Source of the DNA: Deltaproteobacteria bacterium
GTDB taxonomy: Bacteria > Desulfobacterota > Syntrophia > Syntrophales > UBA2192
Direction of reading: 5' to 3'
Assembly (NCBI GenBank): GCA_026388445.1
Contig: JAPLJU010000017.1
Coordinates: forward strand, 1-8,369
Length of the DNA stretch: 8,369 nt
Shown here: positions 1-6,302 of the stretch, one piece after another
How positions within the stretch are numbered: the stretch's first letter is position 1
Layout: every line of letters starts with the position of its first letter
Translations under genes and position numbers: made by a program
Notes under the pieces: model-generated
Database searches by the model: none
Told to the model about the DNA's origin: nothing
Seen by the model: only the letters and a program-made list of their open reading frames with translations

Positions 1-24
1 ACTCACCACTCATCACTCACCACT
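1..24. repeat. Heptamer array downstream of DUF4301 gene
   Basis: Three full 7-bp units (ACTCACC, ACTCATC, ACTCACC) plus a partial ACT fill the left edge of the window. The array ends five bases before the DUF4301 stop codon and probably continues past the window edge. The decamer ACTCACCACT occurs exactly here at 1-10 and 15-24, and again three times near 4658-4707. On the transcribed (minus) strand it reads as repeated GGTGAGT. Function is unknown. The direct observation is the 7-bp periodicity. Confidence 0.85.
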
Positions 25-28
25 GCTT

Positions 29-1558
29 TTAGGCTGGCAGGTGGGGAGGCCGGAGAAGGTCTTCTACGGTCTTGACGGGGTTGAAGGTTTCGAGAGGAAC
101 CTCGACAAAAATAGTGTTCCAGTGGGCCATGGAACCGTTCCAGAGCCCCGGCCGCTCGAGCGCTTTCAGCATGCCCCCTTCGTGAAATTTTTCAGAGATG
201 GACACGGCGTTCCAGTCCACAAAACGGTCGAGATCAAATTTTCCTCCCCGGTAATCCCTGACCCCACAGACAAGATCGACGGGGTTGAAATACGTCGAGG
301 AACACCAGATGTTCCTCTGCGCCTCGGATTCCGGGTCGACCTGCATCTCCTCGATGATCTGAAGAGTAGAAGTGCCATCGTCCCTTTCGACCCAGAAGGG
401 TCCGCCACCGGGCTCCCCCTCGTTTTTGACCATACCGCAGACTCGAAGGGGCCGGTTCAACTGCTCAAAAAGGAAGGCCCTCTGCTCTGCCTCAGTGGAG
501 CGTTCGAAGCTGTCCGGGAAGGAGAGGAAAAGCCTTTCCCTGGCAAACCGGACAAGGTCTGATAGATCCCCGCCGATATGCCCCGAGGCAAGCGTATCCA
601 GATGACGGTAGATCTCTTCCTGCAATTTGACCAGATACCCGCCGAGAATTTTCTTGTGGAGGACCGTCGGCTCCTTGAGGCGGTCGGGAACAATGTTGTC
701 GATGTTCTTGAGAAAGATGACATCCCCGTCGATGGCATTGAGGTTCCGGAGAAGGGCGCCATGACCGCCTGGTCTGAACAGGACCCTTCCTTCCCGGTTA
801 TGGAAAGGCCGGTTTTCCAGATTCACAGCGATGGTATCGGTCGAAGGGTGCTGGATGGAAACGGCGATCTCGTAACGGAGGCTGAAGTGTTTCTCGTAAA
901 GGCCTCTCACCCGCTCGATCTCCTCCCGGAATCGCGATTCGTGTTCTTCCGACACGGTAAAGTGAATGCGGCAGATTTTTTCCCTGTCCTGCACATAGAG
1001 GGCCGCTTCAACGAGGTGCTCCTCCATGGCCGTGCGATTCCCGCCGGGGTACGAATGGAATTTCAAGAGGGCCTTGGGCAGCCAGGCGTAGTGGAGACCC
1101 TTCGGCATGAGGACGTATTCGAGAATGTCGGTGCATCGTTTTTCGCGGATGATACGCTCGAGATCCCGACCGTCACGGGCCATGGCTTCCTTGAGATCCC
1201 CGTAGAAGGCGAACCTCGGGAGGTCCCTGAGAAAGGAGGCCTTTTGGCCTTCCGAGTCAAAACGCCCGAGCCGATAGCAGCCATGCCAGTCTTTGAACAT
1301 CCGGGAGGCCGCACCGGAAGCAGGCACGAATTTCCACATCCGGCCATCGCCTGCCGCCCTGTCATGCAACGAAAGGAGCTCACCGCGTTCATCCTGTGCA
1401 ATGCGGACGATGCCGTCGCCCACTCTGGCGGGCCGGTTCAACCGGACCGGGATCACACCCTTTTCGAAAATCTCGAGCTGCCTGCGGATCTCCCTTTCCT
1501 CAATCCCCTTCTCACGAATCGCCCGGAGATCTTCCTTGGACAAAGCGACGGCGGTCAT
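29..1558 (-). CDS. DUF4301 family protein, putative nucleotidyltransferase-like fold
   Basis: This 509-residue protein is recognisable as a DUF4301 member, a family with no established function. It has no signal peptide or membrane segments, so it is probably cytosolic. The ATG is preceded by a good ribosome binding site (AGGGGGTGAC directly upstream). Conserved-looking blocks are KFVPASGAASRM (residues 76-87), LPKALLKFH (160-168) followed by TAMEEHL (176-182), HFTVSEEHE (199-207), IQHPSTDTIAV (235-245), FRPGGHGALL (261-270) and FLKNIDN (282-288). The first block resembles the Gly-rich SRM loop of sugar-nucleotide pyrophosphorylases, and GGHG plus NIDN resemble the GHGD and NIDN motifs of UDP-sugar pyrophosphorylases, so a GT-A nucleotidyltransferase-like fold is inferred. 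Length is normal for the family. It follows the metallophosphoesterase gene by 79 bases but has its own candidate promoter. Family call is strong; activity is speculative. Confidence 0.88.
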   Translation of the reverse strand: MTAVALSKEDLRAIREKGIEEREIRRQLEIFEKGVIPVRLNRPARVGDGIVRIAQDERGELLSLHDRAAGDGRMWKFVPASGAASRMFKDWHGCYRLGRFDSEGQKASFLRDLPRFAFYGDLKEAMARDGRDLERIIREKRCTDILEYVLMPKGLHYAWLPKALLKFHSYPGGNRTAMEEHLVEAALYVQDREKICRIHFTVSEEHESRFREEIERVRGLYEKHFSLRYEIAVSIQHPSTDTIAVNLENRPFHNREGRVLFRPGGHGALLRNLNAIDGDVIFLKNIDNIVPDRLKEPTVLHKKILGGYLVKLQEEIYRHLDTLASGHIGGDLSDLVRFARERLFLSFPDSFERSTEAEQRAFLFEQLNRPLRVCGMVKNEGEPGGGPFWVERDDGTSTLQIIEEMQVDPESEAQRNIWCSSTYFNPVDLVCGVRDYRGGKFDLDRFVDWNAVSISEKFHEGGMLKALERPGLWNGSMAHWNTIFVEVPLETFNPVKTVEDLLRPPHLPA

Positions 1559-1584
1559 GTCACCCCCTTTTTTGCTGTTTTTCT

Positions 1585-1613
1585 TTTATATAACAGGATG
1601 GGCTATTCGGCAA
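1585..1613 (-). promoter_or_regulatory. Candidate sigma-70 promoter for DUF4301 gene
   Basis: Read on the minus strand, TTGCCG (1608-1613) and TATAAA (1585-1590) are separated by exactly 17 bases. These match the -35 and -10 consensus at 4/6 and 5/6 positions. Transcription would start near 1578, leaving a leader of about 20 bases that contains the ribosome binding site. It lies in the 79-base gap between the metallophosphoesterase and DUF4301 genes and suggests that DUF4301 can be transcribed independently. Confidence 0.45.
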
Positions 1614-1637
1614 GGACGCGCTGCATCGTGCCGCTGC

Positions 1638-2783
1638 TTAACGGGATGTCCTGTCGTGGTGGATTTCGTAGAGCGTTACTTCCGGTGGCGCGAGAAAACG
1701 AATGGGGGGGCCCCAGGTCCCTGTGCCTCTGCTCACGTAGAGGAAGGTATGCCCGAGCCGGGTCAGTCCACTTTCTTCCGGATAGACCATCCATATGAAC
1801 AGGGTGAAAGGGAAAATCTGCCCGCTGTGGGTATGACCGGAAGCCTGAAGATCGAAGAAGCCCAGGGAGTCTCTATCCGCAAGGGGTCTGTGTTTTAAAA
1901 AAAGCGTGAACTTATCCGGAGGGAGACTCGAAAGGATTTCCTTCTCGGGCCCGCCTTGAAGACGGCCGAAACCGAGACCGGCCGGGTCATCCACACCGGC
2001 AATATTGATCACGTCCCCGGCCGTGCAGCCCTCCCCCCGGAGGATCGTAAACCCCGCTTTCTCCGTAAAGGCCAGGGCCTGCTCGAGACCTGCGTAATAC
2101 TCATGGTTTCCCGTAACGGCATATTTGCCGAATTTCGGTTGTATCTCTTTGAGCATCTCCGCCAGCCCCTCGAGATGATTGATCTGTCCATCCACGAGAT
2201 CACCTGTTGAGACGAGCACATCCGGGTTTGATTCCCTGACTTTCTCGAGGATCCTGGCGAGACGCCCCTGGCGGATGATGAGGCCCAGGTGAACATCGGA
2301 AATCTGAGCGACGGTCACCTTCCCCAGACTCTGGGGGATCTTGGGCGACCTCAGGACCACGCGCTCGACACGAACATTCAAGGCTTCGAAATATCCGTAG
2401 AGACAAACGACGATCGAGAAGACAAGAGGAATATAAAACGAAAGCCGATAAGAAGGCGCGAGATACGAGAGGTCTTTCTGCGTGACCCATCCGCCCATCC
2501 ACAGGAGGAAACGGTAAAGGTCAAACAGGATCGCCGCGGAGAAAAACAAAAATAGGACGCCCATCCAGATATAACCGGCCCAGGAAAGAACATGTGCGGC
2601 GAGGTCAAAGTTGTATCTCTCCGCTACACGCACGGAAATGGGTGCCAGTACCATCACAGCCATGAAGAGGATGAGCAGCAGACTGGCGAGCGGCCCGGTG
2701 GCCATGGCTGTCCTGATTTTCAGATAGGTATAAAGGTGAATACTGCCGTAGATCAGAAAGAAGGAGATCAGAAAGAGCGACAT
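1638..2783 (-). CDS. Membrane-anchored calcineurin-like metallophosphoesterase
   Basis: The 381-residue protein has a membrane N-terminal part with about four hydrophobic segments (roughly residues 2-21, 31-51, 66-90, 114-135) followed by a metallophosphoesterase domain from about 155. All metal-binding motifs are present: DVH (D163, H165), GD (D195), GNHE (N226, H227), KH (H298) and GHTHSG (H317, H319). This is the arrangement of the YkuE/YaeI-type membrane-associated phosphoesterases; characterised relatives act on phospholipid-linked or similar phosphoesters (YaeI on UDP-diacylglucosamine), but the substrate here cannot be read from sequence. No clear ribosome binding site precedes the ATG; that start is chosen because it begins the first membrane segment. 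It lies 57 bases downstream of the acetyltransferase gene and is probably cotranscribed with it. Confidence 0.9.
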   Translation of the reverse strand: MSLFLISFFLIYGSIHLYTYLKIRTAMATGPLASLLLILFMAVMVLAPISVRVAERYNFDLAAHVLSWAGYIWMGVLFLFFSAAILFDLYRFLLWMGGWVTQKDLSYLAPSYRLSFYIPLVFSIVVCLYGYFEALNVRVERVVLRSPKIPQSLGKVTVAQISDVHLGLIIRQGRLARILEKVRESNPDVLVSTGDLVDGQINHLEGLAEMLKEIQPKFGKYAVTGNHEYYAGLEQALAFTEKAGFTILRGEGCTAGDVINIAGVDDPAGLGFGRLQGGPEKEILSSLPPDKFTLFLKHRPLADRDSLGFFDLQASGHTHSGQIFPFTLFIWMVYPEESGLTRLGHTFLYVSRGTGTWGPPIRFLAPPEVTLYEIHHDRTSR

Positions 2784-2840
2784 AGGGTGATTCGAGAGTC
2801 CTTTCGAAGATGCCTATTGCGGGTTACCGCAGGACACGGC

Positions 2841-3380
2841 TTAGATAAAGACATTGTAGATTGGGCATTGGGCTTTCATCTGCCGAACATACTCAAGGCA
2901 GGTCATTCCTTCGACGGCCCTCTCTTCCCGGCAGGCAAACCCCGCCTTTTCGAAAGCCTTCCGGGAAACCTCCTCTTCCCATCCGACACATGCCGTCAGC
3001 TCAAGCAGGGGGTATTCGTGGAGATACCCGATAGCCGCACGAATCGCAGGGACCGAAAGTCCTCTCCCCCTGAAGGAGGAGTCCAGAACAAGATACAGCT
3101 CGCCGTTTTTGTTTGAGATCACCGTCCCCACGGCAACCCACTTCCCTGACTCATACTTTTCCAGAATTAGAAGATGGAAGATCTTTTCTTTCAGCGCCAT
3201 CTCAAAGGCTTCACGGCGGCTGTCCGACGCAAAGAGCCCTCCCATCATCCGGATCGAGGGGCTTTTGTCATTCCCGGCCCAGCGGCAGAGGGTCTCGAAA
3301 TCTGATCCCCGGGTCTGCCTGACTCTCAGGTGACCTGTAAGCCTCGCCTCTTTGCTATCAAGGGAAATGGCTCTTCTCAT
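2841..3380 (-). CDS. GNAT-family N-acetyltransferase
   Basis: The 179-residue protein fits a single GNAT domain, which transfers acetyl from acetyl-CoA to an amine. Visible signs are an N-terminal beta strand with LRVRQTRGSDFE (18-29), the central strands VAVGTVISN and ELYLVLDSSF, and the acetyl-CoA loop RGRGLSVPAIRAAIGYL, matching the (Q/R)xxGx(G/A) pyrophosphate-binding pattern. A C-terminal AFEKAGF segment is typical of the RimJ-like subgroup, where it precedes the last strand. The substrate could be a protein N-terminus, an amino sugar or a small molecule. The ATG has a purine-rich site (GAGGGAG) about nine bases upstream. It is the first gene of a likely GNAT-metallophosphoesterase unit with a candidate promoter near 3458-3485. 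Confidence 0.85.
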   Translation of the reverse strand: MRRAISLDSKEARLTGHLRVRQTRGSDFETLCRWAGNDKSPSIRMMGGLFASDSRREAFEMALKEKIFHLLILEKYESGKWVAVGTVISNKNGELYLVLDSSFRGRGLSVPAIRAAIGYLHEYPLLELTACVGWEEEVSRKAFEKAGFACREERAVEGMTCLEYVRQMKAQCPIYNVFI

Positions 3381-3457
3381 GCGATCATACTCCCTCTTTC
3401 CATTCGAATATATATAACGCTGCCGGCAAAACCTGCACGCTGATCGAATCTATGAGT

Positions 3458-3485
3458 AAATTAATCTTCCTTTTATGTCTGTCAA
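3458..3485 (-). promoter_or_regulatory. Candidate promoter for acetyltransferase unit
   Basis: On the minus strand a perfect TTGACA (3480-3485) lies 16 bases upstream of TAATTT (3458-3463), a weak -10 match (3/6). Transcription would begin near 3451 and leave a leader of about 70 bases before the acetyltransferase ATG. The perfect -35 hexamer in a 162-base intergenic gap is suggestive; the weak -10 limits certainty. Confidence 0.33.
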
Positions 3486-3542
3486 TCCCCCGGTCCAGAC
3501 CATTGAGATTTCCTGCATTAAAAGCCGCGTAAAACGGTTGCC

Positions 3543-4568
3543 TCACCTGAAGGGTTCGATGATCACCTTGATGGATTTGTCGGCACCCGCCACGAGCTGA
3601 AAACCAAGACCCGTCTCCGCGAGGCCGAGACGATGGGTTATGAGTGGCTCCACGACAACACGTTTTTTCCCCAAAAGCTCGATGGTTTCCATGGCATCCA
3701 GAGGGCTGTTTCCGTAGGAGGGCATGAGCTTGATTTCGTTTCGCCAGAATTCGTTGATCGGCACAGGAAGATCAACACCCGGCTCCGTGGTCGCAAAGCA
3801 AAGCACCGCCCCGCCCCGGTCCACGGACTGAAGGGCCTGTTTGAAGGCCGGGAGGGCCCCGGTGCAGACAATGACCAGTTCTGCCAGCTGCCCGCCATTG
3901 CGTTCGCGAAGCCTCGCCGGGATATCGTCACCGGCATGAAAGGCATCATCAGCACCCATCCGACGCGCGGCATCGAGACGATATTCGCTGATGTCCGTTG
4001 CGAAGATCTTGCCCGCACCCAGCGCTCTGGCAAGGAGCAGATGAAGAAGACCGGATATGCCGCTTCCCAAGATGAGGACACTCTGGCCCCGGTGAAGGTT
4101 GGCAATTCTCTGCCCGCGAACCACACAGGCCAGGGGCTCGATGAACACCCCCTGTTCGAAGGTTACCTCTTCGGGCAGCACAAAGACACCGCGGTCCACG
4201 TTGAGCCGGGGGACGCGGATGTACTCGGCAAAGCCGCCCGGATCATAGTTAGTCGTATGAAGGGTCTCACAGGCCGTGTGATACCCCCTCAGGCAGTAAT
4301 GACAGGTATTGCAGGGAATATGGTGGGAGACGAAGACGCGATCACCGGTCCGATACCTCTCGACGCCCTCCCCCGTTTCCACGATGACCCCTGCAATCTC
4401 GTGACCCAGCACTCGGGGCGCCTTTTTGATGCGGTACCATTCCATGACATCGCTGCCGCATATCCCGCTCGCCATAACTTTCACGAGGATTTCACCGGGC
4501 CCAATCCTCGGGACAGGCATCTCCTCGAGCCTGACATCGCGGTTATGATAATACATCGCAACGCGCAT
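3543..4568 (-). CDS. Zinc-dependent NAD-type alcohol/polyol dehydrogenase
   Basis: A medium-chain dehydrogenase of 341 residues from the ATG at 4568. An in-frame TTG at 4598 would add ten residues, but MRVAMYYHNRDVRLEE is the usual start of this family and a weak GGGA site precedes it. The N-terminal GroES-like domain has catalytic zinc ligands C37, H56 and E57 in GICGSD and GHE, with E144 in IEP. Structural zinc cysteines are C86, C89, C92 and C100. The Rossmann fold has GSGISG (168-173), and D192 at the end of the second strand favours NAD(H). It resembles the sorbitol/threonine dehydrogenase branch and would oxidise a secondary alcohol of a polyol, sugar or amino acid; the exact substrate is not readable. 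It follows the LsrF-like gene, suggesting a joint role, but the repeat-filled spacer argues against tight coupling. Confidence 0.9.
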   Translation of the reverse strand: MRVAMYYHNRDVRLEEMPVPRIGPGEILVKVMASGICGSDVMEWYRIKKAPRVLGHEIAGVIVETGEGVERYRTGDRVFVSHHIPCNTCHYCLRGYHTACETLHTTNYDPGGFAEYIRVPRLNVDRGVFVLPEEVTFEQGVFIEPLACVVRGQRIANLHRGQSVLILGSGISGLLHLLLARALGAGKIFATDISEYRLDAARRMGADDAFHAGDDIPARLRERNGGQLAELVIVCTGALPAFKQALQSVDRGGAVLCFATTEPGVDLPVPINEFWRNEIKLMPSYGNSPLDAMETIELLGKKRVVVEPLITHRLGLAETGLGFQLVAGADKSIKVIIEPFR

Positions 4569-4600
4569 ATAAGATCCCGGGCTGAAGGCCCGCTCCAATT

Positions 4601-4628
4601 TTGAGTTTTGAGTTATGAGTTTTGAATT
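4601..4628. repeat. Four tandem TTGAGTT-type heptamers
   Basis: Four contiguous 7-bp units on the plus strand: TTGAGTT, TTGAGTT, ATGAGTT and TTGAATT. They lie immediately upstream of the dehydrogenase reading frame, in the leader of its transcript. The unit shares TGAGT with the complement of the ACTCACC-type units at 4653-4726, so the two arrays are partly inverted copies of each other and could pair. Confidence 0.8.
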
Positions 4629-4652
4629 ACTCCAGTCTATTTTCGGTTTTTC

Positions 4653-4726
4653 TCATCACTCACCACTATCTTTTGTGCTAATCACTCACCACTATACACT
4701 CACCACTGTCTTTATTGCTCACCACT
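4653..4726. repeat. CACCACT-type heptamer array between aldolase and dehydrogenase genes
   Basis: ACTCACCACT occurs exactly at 4658-4667, 4684-4693 and 4698-4707, with a 9/10 copy at 4717-4726. Four units run head to tail at 4680-4707 (AATCACT, CACCACT, ATACACT, CACCACT), with strict 7-bp spacing. The 13-mer CACTGTCTTTATT (4704-4716) recurs exactly at 7188-7200. The array lies 14 bases beyond the stop codon of the LsrF-like gene. No coding potential or clear terminator was seen in it. Confidence 0.85.
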
Positions 4727-4740
4727 CGCAACCCGAGCAA

Positions 4741-5535
4741 TCACTTTCGCGTTTTCTTGAGGCTGTTGTAGAGTTTCCAGGCGCCCTTCGGTGTTTCATC
4801 CTCGTGGATGACGGCCCGCAATGCCCTGACCATCGCCACGGGATAGGGATTCTGCCACACATTCCTCCCGAGATTGACACCGATAGCCCCGCGCCGGAGA
4901 CCGTCATGGACAAACTCGAAAACCTCGAGCTCCGTCTCGCACTTGGGACCACCGGCCATCACGACAGGAACAGGACAGCAGTCGACGACCCTGTCAAAGT
5001 CCTTGCACCAGTAAGTCTTGACGACCCTGGCGCCTAGTTCCGCCGCGATGCGGCAACTGAGCGAAAGGTAACGTACTTCCTGCTTTTCCAGCTCCCTCCC
5101 CACGGCCGTGACGGCCATGACGGGAATGCCAACGTCCTCGCAGAGATTGACCATGTCCGCCAGATTCATGAGAGACTCGTGCTCGTAATCGCTCCCCACA
5201 AAAATGGAAACACCGACGGCCGCTGCGTTCAAGCGAATGATCTCTTCGATGGACGTGGTCAGGGCCTCATGGGCGAGATCCTGACCCACGATGCTTGCGC
5301 CGCCGGAAACCCTCAGGATGATGGGCTTTGCGTTTTCCGGTTTCACGGCCGCGCGGAGTACACCCCGCGTCACAAAAAGGGCGTCACAATACGGCAGGAG
5401 CGGTTCAATCGTCTTGCCGGGCCTTTCCAGGCACGTTGTCGGACCCTGGAAGTACCCGTGATCGATGGGCAGAAAAAAACAGCGCCCGTTCGGCTGGATC
5501 AGTTGCGACATACGGTTCTTCATTCCCCATTCCAT
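4741..5535 (-). CDS. LsrF-like class I aldolase/thiolase
   Basis: A 264-residue TIM-barrel enzyme of the FbaB/LsrF/DeoC superfamily. It follows E. coli LsrF, as I remember its sequence, closely along its length: KNRMSQLIQP near the start, PIDHGYFQGPTT (23-34, D25), TRGVLR (56-61), a phosphate-loop-like RVSGGAS (75-81), GSDYEHES (114-121), MAVTAVG (140-146), ARVVKTYW (169-176) with K173 as the Schiff-base lysine, VVMAGGPK (191-198) and LGRNVWQ. At the place where FBP aldolases and ADH synthase carry a catalytic tyrosine, LsrF and this protein have the VTxVG segment, so LsrF-type chemistry fits better than FBP aldolase. LsrF (291 residues) moves an acetyl group from 3-hydroxy-5-phosphonooxypentane-2,4-dione to CoA in AI-2 breakdown. 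No other lsr gene is visible, so another phosphorylated keto-sugar may be the substrate. The ATG has GGAGGG eight bases upstream. Confidence 0.88.
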   Translation of the reverse strand: MEWGMKNRMSQLIQPNGRCFFLPIDHGYFQGPTTCLERPGKTIEPLLPYCDALFVTRGVLRAAVKPENAKPIILRVSGGASIVGQDLAHEALTTSIEEIIRLNAAAVGVSIFVGSDYEHESLMNLADMVNLCEDVGIPVMAVTAVGRELEKQEVRYLSLSCRIAAELGARVVKTYWCKDFDRVVDCCPVPVVMAGGPKCETELEVFEFVHDGLRRGAIGVNLGRNVWQNPYPVAMVRALRAVIHEDETPKGAWKLYNSLKKTRK

Positions 5536-5634
5536 TTTGAATTCCCTCCAGCAATATTAACTGTTATATATTATCACAATTTTTTCGTTGAGCACCCTTC
5601 TCGCTATCAGCCTGTCAAAGGAACGTTGATTCCC

Positions 5635-5976
5635 CTAATCAGTCAGGCCCCCTGCTTCGATACGCTCGAGTTCACCACCCTCGAAGACAACGACACGGTA
5701 AAAACCGCCGATCTTATAAGTCCACCGCTCGACCCTTTTTGTACGCCGCACTCTCGGGAAAGACTCAAAGCGTTCCACCACCTCATCGGATGACATGGAA
5801 AGAGGTTCCCCGCATTTCGCCAAGACCTCTTCTTTTATGTTCCCCACGGAGATGACCTTGTTATGACACAGAATGCTCTGGTAGGTGGAGGCTGCCCCGG
5901 CGTCTCCCGTCATCCCCGCATTCAAAGAAAGAAGGACGGCCAATAAAAAAAGTCGATGGATCAAGCTTCTGAACAT
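5635..5976 (-). CDS. Exported DUF2845 domain protein
   Basis: A 113-residue protein with a Sec-type signal peptide: basic start (FRSLIHR), hydrophobic stretch at residues 9-20, and probable cleavage near AGA-A at 27-29. The mature part has the DUF2845 pattern: LCHNKVISVGNIKEEVLAKCGEP with two cysteines (C37 and C55), which could form a periplasmic disulfide, then an RVERWTYKIGGFYRVVVFEGGELERIE strand-rich end. The family is related in pattern to small SmpA/OmlA-like outer-membrane assembly folds, but its function is unknown. The ribosome binding site GGGAGG lies very close to the ATG (three bases). It is the last gene of the nitroreductase-PspC-DUF2845 set, 62 bases after PspC. Confidence 0.82.
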   Translation of the reverse strand: MFRSLIHRLFLLAVLLSLNAGMTGDAGAASTYQSILCHNKVISVGNIKEEVLAKCGEPLSMSSDEVVERFESFPRVRRTKRVERWTYKIGGFYRVVVFEGGELERIEAGGLTD

Positions 5977-6038
5977 AACCCTCCCTATGTTTGCTTGAGG
6001 ATCTGCCAGTTGAGGATATCCCCGATGTTGGGGGTATT

Positions 6039-6254
6039 TTAAGCACCCTTTTCTTCACCCTCTTTCGGAACGAAAATCCAGAGCAGGATGTAGGGGATAA
6101 GGCCCACACCGTAACACAGGAAGAGCAGGGCGAAAATCAATCTCCATGTCCAGGATGGAAGGGTTGTGATCTCCTCCAGTCCGCCGCAGACACCGCCGAT
6201 CCATTTATCGCGTCGCGAACGCCGAAAACGCTTAAGCCAGTTTCCTTCATCCAT
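6039..6254 (-). CDS. Single-domain PspC membrane protein
   Basis: A 71-residue PspC-domain protein. It has the signature RDKWIGGVCGGLEE (15-28) followed by a hydrophobic stretch interrupted at GVGLIP, giving one long or two short membrane segments (about residues 36-62), and a charged KEGEEKGA tail. PspC proteins sit in the inner membrane; in enterobacteria PspC senses envelope stress with PspA and PspB, but no pspA or pspB is visible here and single PspC domains are widespread without them. The ATG has a strong GGGGAGG site seven bases upstream. It is flanked by genes for two exported proteins, consistent with an envelope-related unit. The specific role is inferred only. Confidence 0.87.
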   Translation of the reverse strand: MDEGNWLKRFRRSRRDKWIGGVCGGLEEITTLPSWTWRLIFALLFLCYGVGLIPYILLWIFVPKEGEEKGA

Positions 6255-6302
6255 GGTATGACCTCCCCGTCTATAAAAAATCCGTGTATGGCCGCCACTT
6301 TC

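Noticed and set aside
578..1798. Long plus-strand reading frame (406 codons) opposite DUF4301
   Set aside because: It lies antisense to a well-supported gene, shows no recognisable family motifs and runs out over the intergenic gap into the next gene's antisense strand; long antisense frames are common in GC-rich codon usage.
3523..3539. Terminator-like AACCG...CGGCT followed by T-rich sequence after the dehydrogenase gene (minus strand)
   Set aside because: The stem is five pairs at most with a mismatch, too weak to call.
4569..4598. Upstream TTG start for the dehydrogenase (351 residues)
   Set aside because: The extra ten residues do not look like this family, the position where a ribosome binding site would lie is filled by TTGAGTT repeats, and the ATG at 4568 gives the normal N-terminus.
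3633..4604. Plus-strand reading frame (323 codons) opposite the zinc dehydrogenase
   Set aside because: Antisense shadow of a gene whose zinc and NAD motifs are all intact; its translation has no domain pattern.
4601..4726. Possible CRISPR array
   Set aside because: Units are only 7 bp and contiguous, with no unique spacers of 25-40 bases and no cas genes in the window.
5541..5610. Promoter upstream of the LsrF-like gene
   Set aside because: The stretch is AT-rich with TATAAC- and GATAAT-like words, and a TTGACA lies further upstream, but no -35/-10 pair has acceptable spacing.
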